A DNA stretch of 64,000 nt from Pterobdella sp. o SKG-2022 (Eukaryota > Annelida > Clitellata > Hirudinida > Piscicolidae), in assembly GCA_964035795.1 (NCBI GenBank), contig OZ038321.1, forward strand, positions 8,821,446-8,885,445. The letters are read 5' to 3'. This document shows, piece after piece, positions 44,901-54,100 of this stretch (within the stretch, counting starts at the first letter, position 1; every line of letters starts with the position of its first letter). The translations under genes were made by a program, and so were the position numbers. The notes under the pieces were generated by a model. The model saw only the letters and a list, made by a program, of their open reading frames with translations, searched no databases and was not told where the DNA came from.

Positions 44901-46346
44901 TTTAAAAATAATAAACTTTTGGAAGATTTACCACATTTTGGATATTGAAAAATAATTTTTAAAATTTCAACATTGAACAAATTATACAGTTTGAATGACA
45001 GCTCAAAACATTTATTTTTTGATACCCAGGCATTCAGGTAATTATAATCTTGTATTAAGCTAAATTCATGGAAAGGGTTAACCCAAATACTTGAACACAA
45101 ACATATTATTTTTATTATGTATCCTAATTCTTTAGATATGCAAGTGAACTATATAAATTTTTAAGTTTACTTAAAGGTGTTTTTGTTAAAATAAAGGTAG
45201 CTGTGTATGCTTCAATTAATAATCTTTTTCATGACTTGGGTTGGAATTTCAAAAACCTTTTTCATACCATGAATAACCACTAACACCATAAAACTCACCA
45301 ATAATGAAAAATTAGTTATATAAGTATATGCTTGAAAAAAAAGAACTTATTAAACTTATATAAGAAAACGTTGTTTGAACAATTTTTAATTTAATTTATC
45401 TGATTAAATAAAATGGAAATTAATTATTCTTATTTATAACTATTTTTTTTTTAATTCCACAAATACATTTTAAAATTTATTTAGAATTGATCTTCAATTT
45501 GAGATTTTTTTTAGACAATAAAACACTAAAATGGTTCTTCAAGCTGATTATTTACGCTCTTCTCTAAAATGCCTTGATTGTCTGCACTGGCTTCTAGTTA
45601 CACAGAAATGTCAGTTTAAATTTTTTTTTGGCTCATTGCTCTTATTCTCAATCTACCAATCTCTAAAACCTCCTGCCTGTTAGACACATCTATTCACCAT
45701 TCAGATCTTTACACTTTGCTTCTCAGCTACATTAATCAGTTCCCTCATGCCTGCTTTTAAGTAATTCTTGCTTTCACCAAGCCCAAAAACTGTAAAACTC
45801 TCATATGCTTAACCCATATTCATTAACTTCTCCCAAAAAATTAAAAAAATCTTCTAAAAATTTGCTTATATCATTGACTCACTTGTTCTTATTTCTTCAA
45901 GAATTTCAAGCACTTCAAAGCAATTTTTCCTTTAAAGTTCAAACTTTATATATCTTAATAATCTAAAATTCAATTATTTAATTCTATTTTTGGCAAGCAT
46001 GTGGGAAAAACAGAAAAATCCTTACTTTATGATTAAGACCAACCCATGAATAAATAAAATGTAGAATACTTTATGAAAACATTCATACTATTTGTCAATA
46101 AGCCAAGTTTTGGTGTTTCTTTATCACAAAAACAATAATCATTAAGATAAACAACAAAAAGTATTTATAATAATTGAATAAAAACCTTTTTCATCAGCAG
46201 AGGCTTGTGGAGAACTTTGAAAAAATCTTGGTTGTGATTTGGTTGACTCATCATTTGTATGTCCTAATGAAGTAGATATATAGTCTGCTAATTCCTCTAT
46301 GAAGGTATTGGAATCCATTGGAGGAGGTGAGATTTTTTGTACTGAC
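22837..46346 (-). CDS. p160/SRC-family nuclear receptor coactivator (NCOA/taiman-like)
   Basis: This is a nuclear transcriptional coactivator. Family members bind ligand-bound nuclear receptors through LxxLL motifs and recruit CBP/p300-type acetyltransferases. Exons in transcript order are 46346-46186, 42050-41953, 41336-41247, 39840-39684, 39498-39379, 33055-32983, 32158-32034, 31904-31757, a probable exon from 31298 into the gap, 30970-30875, 29977-29354, 29113-28960, 28759-28473, 27474-27406, about 26996-26814, 26624-25969, 25655-25618, 24800-24723 and 24517-22837. Nearly all junctions agree in phase. The product is at least about 1,630 residues. PAS-A and PAS-B are clear. LxxLL motifs are LKELL, LGQLL and C-terminal LEKLL, the last as in SRC-1a. 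The 5' end is uncertain and no bHLH is recognised. The family call is strong; individual low-complexity exons are less certain. Confidence 0.9.
24723..24800 (-). CDS. p160 coactivator small exon
   Basis: The acceptor TATTGCAG and donor GTGCAA bound a 78-nt exon encoding NDEGKLTSQKKSISAKNALK and EVLQE. It is Lys-rich with one amphipathic helix-like segment. Phases agree with the 25.6-kb exon (2) and the last exon (2). No domain is recognised; support comes from splice sites, phase and composition. Confidence 0.6.
24801..25617. other. Coactivator intron
   Basis: A GATGATG-like remnant near 24820 resembles the tail of a LINE lying in reverse orientation. A short acidic open stretch near 25.4 kb was considered as an exon but does not fit the splice phases. 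Confidence 0.4.
25618..25655 (-). CDS. p160 coactivator micro-exon
   Basis: This 38-nt exon has textbook borders, acceptor CATTTCAG and donor GTAAGTA. It encodes KLSSKISSQNQKK. It joins the preceding 26.6-kb exon in phase 0 and the 24.8-kb exon in phase 2. Confidence 0.6.
25969..26624 (-). CDS. p160 coactivator exon: Asn/Thr-rich low-complexity region
   Basis: After TTTTTTTTCCAG the exon reads AVPGSLQALHAFKNIQNKN, then a long Asn/Thr-rich stretch (including TTTTTNNNNNNNNNTSG), then a basic Lys/Arg/Asn region (DKLTRRPSTRQRINNRNNK). It ends STPTIK before the donor GTAGTT. The poly-Asn tract is encoded by an AAT repeat, so length polymorphism is likely. It is hydrophilic and probably disordered. 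It enters in phase 1 and leaves in phase 0, agreeing with its neighbours. Confidence 0.75.
26814..26996 (-). CDS. p160 coactivator exon with LGQLL receptor-binding motif
   Basis: This exon encodes EQHPMQPASSPLTLGQLLNS and then GRNLQHLTSREREKKAECKS, ending at a GTATTT donor in phase 1. LGQLL is a canonical LxxLL NR box. The 5' border is ambiguous. The acceptor GTTAATATTAG (26996) has the better pyrimidine tract but needs phase 1. An internal acceptor at 26979 fits phase 0 from the upstream exon. Confidence 0.75.
27406..27474 (-). CDS. p160 coactivator small exon
   Basis: A 69-nt exon sits between the acceptor AAACCCTCAG and the donor GTTAGC. It encodes ESEKSLKRFKDLMNDLAPNV and VAP, phase 0 on both sides. 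Only this frame is open. No known motif is seen. Confidence 0.55.
27475..28472. other. Coactivator intron, no recognisable content
   Basis: AT-rich sequence. Short frames on both strands have no motif. Confidence 0.5.
28473..28759 (-). CDS. p160 coactivator exon: Ser/Pro/Thr-rich linker
   Basis: After TTTCTCAACAG the exon reads VKSLPKYHTSPGSDSSSSPS, followed by a Pro/Ser/Thr-rich run (PPPKPPSAPLIPSNLNTPRT) and RPALNRNLSVGACINENSN. It ends at a weak GTTCGT donor. GC content is clearly above the surrounding introns. It is likely disordered, with many SP/TP sites. The 3' border is chosen by phase and is the weakest part. Confidence 0.7.
28960..29113 (-). CDS. p160 coactivator exon: acidic/hydrophobic activation-like segment
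   Basis: This exon encodes VAADADLGDTFEDSLSLMEH, then AIMASDLSSLEIDLLINNDL and NTPIPASSSSQ. The acceptor is CATCGTTAG and the donor GTGGTT. The alternating acidic and bulky hydrophobic residues resemble the CBP-binding or activation helices that p160 proteins carry C-terminal to the LxxLL cluster. That equivalence is inference. Confidence 0.75.
29354..29977 (-). CDS. p160 coactivator exon with LKELL NR box
   Basis: This 208-codon exon is phase 0 at both ends. It starts EITSSDSKKQNSFLTISLPL and ends DLDFENIFKSI before GTAAGT. It contains NNCKLLKELLSTQPTPQN, a canonical LxxLL box with charged flanks, and a weaker DLLSSLSNK. The rest is Ser/Thr/Pro-rich with an acidic end (NDDLKSFLNDDNDLDF). 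It corresponds to the receptor-interaction region of SRC proteins. Confidence 0.85.
30090..30372 (+). repeat. Retroelement 5'-region fragment
   Basis: GCAAAGGCTAAGGGAGTAAA followed by CCC recurs at about 35654, inside the 5' region of the better-preserved LINE. The sequence is more GC-rich than its surroundings and ends with GGCTGTAGCCTTAAACGGCA. It is probably a truncated relative of that element, inserted in the coactivator intron. Confidence 0.5.
30875..30970 (-). CDS. p160 coactivator exon
   Basis: This 32-codon exon has strong borders (acceptor CTCACAACAG, donor GTAAGAG). It encodes ALLKSSNEDELPSSKADIFS and then SLLSTTSNHTSL. Only one frame is open and it fits phase 0 of the following exon. 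Confidence 0.75.
31024..31223. other. Assembly gap of 200 N
   Basis: Exactly 200 N, probably a placeholder of fixed or estimated size. Splice phases require at least one coactivator exon between 31757 (exit phase 2) and 30970 (entry phase 0), so coding sequence is likely hidden here. Confidence 0.99.
31224..31298 (-). CDS. Probable p160 coactivator exon running into the gap (partial)
   Basis: After a CACCCAG acceptor, one base completes the split Arg of the PAS-B exon. The frame then reads MCDTVDELSGSAEKGLIQAI and IGPN into the gap. It is the only frame that stays open in the required phase. Composition is coding-like, but there is no domain match, and a repeat origin is possible. Confidence 0.4.
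31757..33055 (-). CDS. p160 coactivator exons: PAS-B domain
   Basis: Three exons form PAS-B. Exon 33055-32983 reads AFSLGQYQFTIKQDLQGRIL and NCDPR, matching the family FTTRxDLxGKI start. Exon 32158-32034 reads GLEAFLKAVLNTTSTRDLVG, KNVLEFCNEQDL and NRLRQHHTE, the helix and QHH signature of SRC PAS-B. Exon 31904-31757 reads SGVYRFQIMPGKYAFVQTKS, KLFSN and then PEFIMSTHSIVR, the diagnostic QTKSKL and FIMSTH blocks. All junction phases agree (2, 1, 2). In this family PAS-B mediates contacts with partner transcription factors such as STATs and bHLH-PAS proteins. Confidence 0.92.
32309..32353. repeat. (CTAT)n microsatellite
   Basis: About eleven tandem tetranucleotides with one interruption, in a coactivator intron between the two halves of PAS-B. 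Confidence 0.95.
32354..32580 (+). mobile_element. Weak LINE 3'-end relic
   Basis: A plus-strand frame reads RRLE-FGHV-like residues (LEYFGHVRTRKAALVKK) after a CTAT repeat, similar to the post-RT tail of non-LTR elements. It is heavily decayed. Confidence 0.3.
32819..32955. repeat. (CTAT)n microsatellite near a splice site
   Basis: Roughly 33 units, mostly perfect, becoming CTGT/CCAT at the right edge. On the transcribed strand it reads (GATA)n and begins about 28 bases after the 5' splice site of the first PAS-B exon (32983). Confidence 0.95.
33056..35463. other. Coactivator intron, extremely AT-rich
   Basis: No exon or element is recognised. From about 34.6 to 35.46 kb the sequence is nearly all A/T with TTA/ATA/TAAT low-complexity runs. 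The Ile/Tyr-rich short frames there are compositional. Confidence 0.6.
35464..38158 (+). mobile_element. Non-LTR retrotransposon with inactivated reverse transcriptase
   Basis: This LINE copy of about 2.7 kb lies in a coactivator intron, opposite in orientation to the gene. It is more GC-rich than its surroundings. The reverse-transcriptase part is broken into several frames: 36241-36793 (RRFYDALKCLYGPQSSKN, GKAPASDAIPAEIF, FKDATIVHIYKRKGN), then a shifted frame with a stop before DFKKAFDSVSREGLW, then VTNGVKQGCVLAPTLFSMMF, then LLFADDCALNA (catalytic FADD) from about 37259, and TYLGSTLSRR. A deletion joins PSVITMMRK to LKNGQKKIGAPRKR. The end encodes a C2H2-like finger, CQTCGRGFLARIGLSSHTRT with a final H. 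No endonuclease domain is intact. It cannot be active. Confidence 0.9.
38159..39378. other. Coactivator intron without recognisable features
   Basis: AT-rich. Includes a short TATATG/AAATA run near 38.36 kb. No coding motif on either strand. Confidence 0.5.
39379..39498 (-). CDS. p160 coactivator exon: PAS-A to PAS-B linker
   Basis: This exon encodes EEFYDQLDDSNFMKTRLQFF, then EQKSRKRSIDYDVEPLSPES, ending at a consensus GTGAGT donor. An upstream AG at about 39525 would put a stop in frame, so the CCTACAG acceptor is chosen. A basic KSRKR cluster could be a nuclear localisation signal. Confidence 0.75.
39684..42050 (-). CDS. p160 coactivator exons: pre-PAS linker and PAS-A
   Basis: Three exons are joined in phase. 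Exon 42050-41953 encodes ALSDGVQQREVSSSKPSPSS and ends NVVGPLLLQ, the conserved VQxxEVSSS...LGPLLLEALD linker. Exon 41336-41247 reads ALDSFLLVVKLDGTIEFASD, then NITNYLNYSV, the start of PAS-A. Exon 39840-39684 reads DDLMGKNLFTLLHPSSLHPF, then QKCLDSLSNNLPCEF and AKFRINSA. The match to SRC/taiman PAS-A is close over its whole length. This is the strongest evidence for the gene's identity. Confidence 0.93.
40640..40990 (-). mobile_element. LINE endonuclease-domain fragment
   Basis: The minus-strand frame contains FLNIGTYNCRSLNP, the start of the apurinic endonuclease-like domain of non-LTR elements (TYNVRSL). It continues with frame breaks into LKGS/ALED-like remnants. It is a truncated 5' fragment in a coactivator intron. 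Confidence 0.6.
42051..43605. other. Coactivator intron, possible small LINE remnant
   Basis: Around 42.2 kb a plus-strand frame begins KKLRWFGDADFN, resembling the LRWFGHV tail of LINEs, but it is very short. The rest is featureless AT-rich DNA. Confidence 0.35.
43606..44470 (-). mobile_element. LINE reverse-transcriptase relic
   Basis: Read on the minus strand, FKKAFD-RVPWNMIKWLLIKK, VPERLVQAVMLMYKGAKI, VQVGGG and ELLYSNDLILMAETMEELEA correspond to the RT palm blocks. YSND replaces the catalytic YADD. HESLRGLSHVVRKRNDDCVE follows as the 3' tail. Several frameshifts are present. It is a dead copy in the same orientation as the host coactivator gene. Confidence 0.8.
45550..45770 (+). mobile_element. 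CR1/L2-type LINE 3' coding relic
   Basis: A plus-strand reading gives LKCLDCLHWLLVTQKCQFKF, matching the LxxLHWLPVxxRIQFK block at the end of CR1/L2-like ORFs. Decayed downstream traces follow. It differs from the LINE family at 35.5 kb, so at least two lineages contributed. Confidence 0.5.
46186..46346 (-). CDS. p160 coactivator most 5' exon recognised
   Basis: The exon lies between the acceptor AATTACCAG and the donor GTTTTT. It reads SVQKISPPPMDSNTF, IEELADYISTSLGHTNDES and then a Ser/Gln-rich end (FFQSSPQASADEK). It splices in phase 1 to the pre-PAS exon. IEELADYIS recalls the YIEELAELIS helix 1 of the p160 bHLH. However, the basic region before it and the KPDKCxIL helix 2 after it are absent. 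The Met in PPPMDSN could be a start codon if the acceptor is not used. The exon's membership is fairly likely; its domain identity is open. Confidence 0.6.
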
Positions 46347-49300
46347 CTGGTAATTGTTATTTTATTTATTGATTCAAATTATTTACATATGCATGTAAGC
46401 TAAAATGAAAGGTATATGATGATTTGGAAATCTATTTTCTATTTCAAACTATAATACTTAGTAATATTTTAATAATAATAATAATGTTAACTCATATATC
46501 TGAGTTTCAATATAAATAATATTTGTATTTAGTTGTGAAAATTGAATCTCAATTTATTTGTAAAGCTCTACCCTGGTATATCTGATTTGCTATATTGTGA
46601 TATGAATTATTGGAAATGACACTAAAGAAATAACTTTTTAAATATTAATAATCAACAAAATTAGATTTTGTGTACTATTAATTGATTGATGAATTATATA
46701 ATACACTGTAATACAAAAAAAGTTGATGATTTTTTTTTCAATATTAAAAAATCTCAATTTGAATTTTCTCATTAAAATAAGAAAAATGTACTCTTTGCTT
46801 TTTTATTGATTGTAAGATATAACCACAAAATAAATATATAGTAGATAAAACTTGAATATAAAAATTTATGGAAAAAAAATCTAAATTTTCATCAACAAGT
46901 TATATTTTTGTACAAATGCGAACAAAAAAATTGAGAAACAAAGTTCAAATGTGAATATATTTAAAAAATGTTTAAAGTTTTAAATTATTTTGGTAAATAA
47001 AAAATGTAAATATTCAGAGTAAATTAAAAGATTTTTCATGGGCTTTTTTAGAGACCACAATTTTTTACTTCTTGAAAACAAAGCTTTCAAAGATGAAATA
47101 TCACCATCTAGCTCGACTTACTGCATTTTCATTTAACCATATCTCTAATCAATAAAGGAATTATATGAGTCATTCATTAAGACTACACCACAACATTACT
47201 CAAGCTCATTAAAATTTCATTCTTTGACTACTTTATCGACAAAAAACAATCAAACACTACTAACTCCATTTTTGGTCAGTTTTTTAAAAATGCAAGTACG
47301 CTGGTTGATTAATGTGGTTGTAGGGCATCTTTAGATTAAAAATATCCCATAATGCAAATTATTAAAATTCCTTTGATGAAGATTTCGTTGAAAAAAAAAT
47401 AAACTAAAAGTTAAATTTAAACTGTAAGTTTGATGTTTCAAAATTATTAAGTAGAATTCAGCTATGTATCGTCTATGTACAAAACAATTATAATCCTTTG
47501 TAGGAATTTAGTCATAAATTATTTTATTTTAATAACTTCTTTAATTTTATATAACAAAAAAATTTCATGTATAAAATTTGAAACATTAGTGAAATATAAC
47601 AATACGACAAATCTATTCAAGACCAGACCGTCGACCATTTTAATTGAAAGCCTAGCTAAGCTCAAGCAAGGTTTACCGAGAGTAATAAATTATCTCGATT
47701 TCTCTAAAGCGCTTTATTAAATTTATGCAACTTGAGTGCATATTTTGTTTTTTCACTAAATAATTTTTTTTTAATTTATTAACCACTGAAAGTTTTTAAT
47801 TGAATTTATTTGATGATTTTTAAAATTCATTTCAAAACCATATTTATCATTTCAGCTATTGCTTTTTGGCATTAATCTCCCAATATCCTAAAATGAACAT
47901 TGATCATCGATTATTGCTTTTGTATGACCGCTAGAACTCTATTAGCAGGTTTTATTCCAAAGCATTCTTCTCTTACTTTTGGTATGTTTATTGAATTTCA
48001 CCTTTTTCACATACAATTTCGAACATTTACATTTTGAGGCTTTTTAAGATTACTAATTATTGAGACATCTCATGCACCTTTTTTATCTGAAATGTCAGAC
48101 AAAATCTCAAAAACAATGCTACTAATGGACAAAAAATAAACTACGAACTATAAACAGAAACAAAAATATTTTAAAATAGTCTGAGAAAAAATAAACAACA
48201 AAAACGTTATTTGGTATTTATTATATATGCAAACACAAAATTCTTAAAAACCCGACAACACCAATAATGTTGGTTTCACATACATGCAGGCCTTAATCGG
48301 AAAAACATTTTTGTCAAAGTAATTTAGTCATACTTATATGAGAAAATCATAATTGAACATTTTTACAAAAACCATACAACGCTGAAATATGGTGCATTGC
48401 AAAAAATTAAACAAAACTTAAGTGGCATCTTTTCAATAACTCCATTTATACAGCATGAAGCATATTATGGGACATCATAACATTAATTTGAATAAATATT
48501 TAAAAATCAAACTGGAATGTTCCTTACAGAAGCAGAGTCTTATTGAAAACTTTGTTGAACTCAATTATATATTAATACGAAAAATTTTGCAATAATATTA
48601 TACTACGGTTCAATAATAGTTTGAATTCATCGAAATGTATGTTTTTTCATAATAATGTTAAAATAACATTTAGTTCATATACTATACAAAGAATTTAAAA
48701 ATGTTTTGTTACATGAAATTATATTAATGTAACTTAAGATATTCTTATAAAAATTAAAAAAAGACTTTGCGGCTTGGCAAGGAAACCCTTCAAAATCAAA
48801 GAAAGAATAAAACTTTAAATAGAAATTTGAAATTAAAATTCAATAAAAGATATAATTAAAACTGTAAAAGTTGTTATGTTTCTTTTGAAAAAATTGAGTA
48901 AACAAAATGATTTGAGAGATTGCATTATTAGGAAAGCATTTATTTCTAACAGAAATTGCGGGGGTTTTATAAAATTGGCTCCTTACAAAGGCTTATAAAA
49001 ACTGCAGTTAAGCTTAGAAAATATTTTTTAAAAACGAAATTTTTAATTGAATAAGCATAAGGGAGAAAAAAACAATTTTTAAAACTTCAAAATATTTTAA
49101 TGTATTTTTTCCCACTGACCCAAACACAGGCATCCATTTAAAAATATGATTGAAAGGGGAATTGTATAACTTCAAAATTTTCAGTAAAAACTTAGATAAG
49201 ACAAATTTACAGCAAAAGAGTTGCTTGCTAAAAAGTTAATCCAGTTTAGCATAAATAGATTTCAAATAAGAAAACCTCTTTCCGTTTCCTACAGACAATT

Positions 49301-51130
49301 CGACGCTCAACGAACATACCGTGGATAAAAGCCGAGGATTATTTTCTAAAAGTCGTTTGAAGGTTTGAATAATAAATTGAACTGTCATGACTCCAACATT
49401 AATGATACCAGGTATAATCAAAAGAATTGACAAAACAGCAAGCATTTTGCCAAAGTTCTTCATCAGGGCATTACATCATGCCTAAATACAATAATGCCCG
49501 TACTTAGCGGTTGAGTGCTAAGTGGAATACTTCATGGCAGAGAGAACTGAATGTGATGGATAAGAAGAAAGCTGCTAAATTTACATAAAAAGAGATGACT
49601 TTTTAGAGACATCTTGATGTACTTTTATCAATAGTTATTAACGTAGGTATGAGAGAATTTAGTACATTTAGCCAAAAAAGCTAGAACTTTCGGTAAGTAT
49701 AGCTTTAACATAATACGTTAGCATAAAAAAAGTTAAAAATTACTTCTATTCCTTGTGCTTGTTCGTGTCTAGGGCATTAATAAAAAGCATTCTTGTTGTG
49801 AGTTATCTTGGCCTTAGTGTTTCAAATGTGCTTCATGCCTTCAAAGCACTCCGGTGTCCAATTAACAATGATATATAATATAGATCTTCAGTGTTAGGAT
49901 GTCATTGGCATTTTTCCTTGATGTATTGCGGTTTGGAGCGTCAACCAGCTTTCAAAATCTACCATATTCATTTTGGATTTTTTATATTGCTCTCAACTTA
50001 TCTTGTAACCTCCATTTCTATAAATTTTGTTTTCAAGTTTGTTTTGATACATTTTTTCGCTTGTTTTTCAATTATGCAATAAGTATCCTTGTGTATATAA
50101 TAGAAATAAACACTATGGTTTATATAGAAACTTATTACACGAAGCTTTTCGTAAAAATATCTTACATTATCAATTACCTCTATTTTAAGTCAACATTATT
50201 TTTGGGTAAATTGCTTCGGTTTCACTCACCGAAACCTATCGACCATCCATACGAGGCAAAAATGGTACTGGCTACATTTTGTCAATGCGTTCCATCGTTG
50301 CTGCTAGAGAAAGCATTTAGATGCAATAAAAAAAATCACATGATTCAAATTTAAAAAGCATAATTATGATTTTTTTATCGAAAGTAAATCAAAAAATCCT
50401 TGCGACTACATTAAAAATTCAGGTATAATGGGTGAAACAAGAAACTACATGTACAGCAAAAAGAAGTTAGGTTTCTAGAAATAATACTCGTAAAATATCA
50501 ATTGTGAGACTGCGTTGAGGAAGGGGCGCTATATATTGAGTATAAGTATTAATGAAACATTAAGTGCTGGAATATAAACTTTGAATCGCTTCAACTAGTT
50601 CTTTCTCAAAAGAACGGATAAAGGTTATGATCAATATAGACCACTTTTTTCTATATATGAATCTATGAAAAAAATGAAATCAAAGCGTTATGAGCTTGAA
50701 GAGTGTCGAGTGATAAAAGGTCAAATCTTTAAATTATTTAAATTTTTTTCGTTTGACAATAGTGTCAAAAGGACAATACAAAGTAGCATTGATGTAGCAA
50801 GTTAGAGTTGGAAAAATATTTTTGGTTTTTTAGAGAAAAAATTAAAGTGTTTGAAAAGGTTGGGAATATAAGAGTTTGAAAAAAACGTTTCTGCCAAATC
50901 TCTTTTCAAAAAATGAAATATTACTTTGAACAGTGATGATGATGAAAAGATTATGAACGATTTGAAATGTAGAATAATTTTTAGAATTGGAAATTCACGT
51001 GCAATTTCAAAATACGCAGGCACCCAGATGGTTTTTGCGGTAAGCTTCAACTATAAAAAAGTTTGAAAAATTAATTTTTAAATAGCATTTTATTTCTAAA
51101 AAATAATGTAAGATTGCAGAAAAATGAATA
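46347..51130. other. Intergenic or 5' region between coactivator and PPAN
   Basis: No supported gene. A minus-strand frame at 49236-49463 has a hydrophobic start (MLAVLSILLIIPGIINVGVM) and a polar end, but no family I recognise. A plus-strand frame near 47.6 kb (IESLAKLKQGLPRV) is equally unplaced. MITE ends occur at about 49.68 (AACTTTCGGTAAGTATAGC) and 50.14 kb (CACGAAGCTTTTCGTAAA). Unseen 5' exons of the coactivator could lie here. Confidence 0.45.
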
Positions 51131-54100
51131 TTAATCGTCTTCCGATACATCATCATTATTATCGTCGTTCCAATCTTCATTTTCTTCTCCCTCCTCCTCC
51201 TTTTCTTCCTCGTCATTTGAACTAGTATCAAATTTGGCTTTTTTTGCTTTTGGCTCATCACTTTTAATTTTCTTCTTGCCGAATAAAAACTCTCCCGAGT
51301 TGACTCCTTCCTGAATGTTACGTAACCTCAATGTCAACCTGGGTCCTATCTCTGTCAATCTGCGTTCAAATGTGACGATGCGTCAGGTATTTGAATTTTA
51401 TTTATAAATACAAAAATGTACTTAAAGGTAATTTTGAAAAATTTTACGTCGATTTTTTTAGTATATTCATTAAGCAAAAACAGTTAGGATTTTCGATAAG
51501 TATAGCGTTACCATGAGACGTTAGCCAATGGATATTGTAATTACTTTGAAAGATTTGTTTTTGAAGCTCGAAGCTTTTTGATTTACTAATAAATCGAACG
51601 AGCTACAATCTTTAAAATCTATATTGTGTTTTATCAAAACTATCTTGTATCTAGTAGCTCCCAAAATATTAATGTATGTGAAGCTATATGGAATTTTGTC
51701 ACTGATCAAAACCAATTTTAAATTTAAAAATAAAATTTTTGAAACATGATAAATAGCCTGAAATTTTTATTGAAAAAAAATGCAAAGTATTTATTGAAAA
51801 AATTTCACAAAGTTTTTTTTCGTTTTACAAAACCTTCGCGAAATTAAACAAATACTTTTTGTTTTTTATCTTTGAACTTTTCAAATTTTACTAAAAAACC
51901 ATATCTCTTCAGAATAAAATGACGACTTAATAATACAAATCATCAAGAACTTGAACTACCTGACAGCACTCTTGCCTGAGACGATGTTTCCCCTGCCTGA
52001 AACAGGCTGTGATAAAACTACCTCATTAGAAGGACCGTCAGCTTCTGCCTCACTCTCTGATAAATTGCCACCTCTGTATTTAAAAAAATGAAAATACCAT
52101 AAGTATAAGCATAAATTATGAATGCTAGTTGACATCTTTATTTGAAAAATTATTCTGTATTTGATGGACTGAGAAGATAATTTAATCTAATTGAAAACCC
52201 TAATGGAGTACATAAAAAAAACTTACTGACAATCAACACAAAAAATATTAAAATAAATATCCTTAAAGTTAAAAACGCAACAAAGAACTGAGAAAGAATA
52301 GAGCTTCAAAAAAAGACAACAGCTCTTGAGGCAAATAAAACTCTATTAAAAACCCTGAAGCTTTAACTCAGTTTCACTGAAAGCAGAATCTCAAAATGAC
52401 AACTCTTTATCATGCAAAGAACTGTGAGACAGACTAGAAATTCCAGAAATTAAGTGTGCTAAATAGCTTGAGGTGGTCTGGACATGCAATAAGGATGGAT
52501 GCTGAAAACCCAACAAGTGCTTGTAGGTATGTTCTTCATGTAGAGGGTGAAAAAGAAAAAGACAGATCAAGAAAAGCATGGTTTAAGTTAGCAGGCAATT
52601 TCCTTTGGAGAATGAGACTCAGACCTGAACTTGCCCAAGACCATATGGTGTGGAAAAAGGGCCATTATAAAGTTCTCCCCCCCTAAGCCATAATAACAGG
52701 AAGACAGGCATAAAATGACGTTGATGAAAATGTTTAAGAAACTATCTACAATATACTTCATTGAAAACAAATGATAAAAACATAGCAAATATATTTATTA
52801 TAAAAAAATACTTTGAAATAAATTCCTCAATATCCTTGTATTGAGACAAGTCAGGTATCTTTGGCTTGAGTACTTTTTTGACAGGTTTACTCAAACCAGT
52901 AGGCACAACTGTTATATTACTGCAATAAACGTATTAGTAATTTAGTTTTTAGAGGTATTGAGTGTTTTTTTAATAAAATGAATTTTATGATTTCTTTAAA
53001 CAATACATTTTTTTAAACACGTTTATTCAAAAATTAGTTCAAATTTCCAACATATAAAACCTTATCATAATTTACTAGTTTAGTAAATTATGATGAGGTT
53101 TCATATGTTGGAAAGTTGAGCTGAGTGTTAAAACAAGTGTGTTTTTAGAAAATTTCTCTTAAACTGAAGAAATTTTATGTATAAGTGATAAGCTAATTTG
53201 AATGGTCTCCAATTGAAAATATTTTCTATACATACAAATGCCTGAATTCAATGAGTTTAGTTTCATTGTTATAATCAAGAACAACGCATCTTTTGTAATC
53301 ATTCAACCGAGCCTGAAATCAAACAAAAAAACTATTCATGATGAAATAATGTTGTGGAATAGTTCTGAAAACTAACTTTGTTGACATTTATAGAAGGGAA
53401 CATATTTTGAAACATTGTGGACAAAAGTTTGAGGGAAGGATCACTAGAAGAGAAATTATTCATCACCAAAAGAGGATGATGAAAAAACTGCTTTTGCTCC
53501 AAATGATACTTTTTTAAAGATGATATGACATCTTTAACTAAACTATATTTCTCTACCTGTTGGAGGTTATGAAAAATAGTAACATATGGCAATTCATAAA
53601 AATTGGCCTCATGTCTTATTTTATAAATTATGCAATAATTCAACTCATCTGTTGTCAACACTAATTACCAGAAAATATTATCTATTATGATTAATAAATG
53701 ATTATGTAACAACATAACTAAAATATAATTATACATATTTCTCATAATCGAAAGTTATAATCAAAAAACCTTGAAATTAAAAGTTGGACCTCTAGGAACA
53801 CAACATATTTTCAGTGAAACTGTCTTATCCCCTCTACTGAACATCAAAAAGTGTGTAACATTATAAATCCCTGCAACACTCAAAAAGTCTTTTATATTAT
53901 TTTGCTTTTTAACCTGAGATTGTAAATGCTCTTTAAAGAATCATGAATTGGAAAAAACTTTTAGATATTCTATGGAATGATTTACTGGAACCTTAAGTTT
54001 GGAAGCAGTGAAAGGCTCCATCACTTTTCGAACATCAGTGATTAATTTAGAAATATTTTTTCCAACTTTATTTTTGTTGAAAACAAAGGTATGAGGACAT

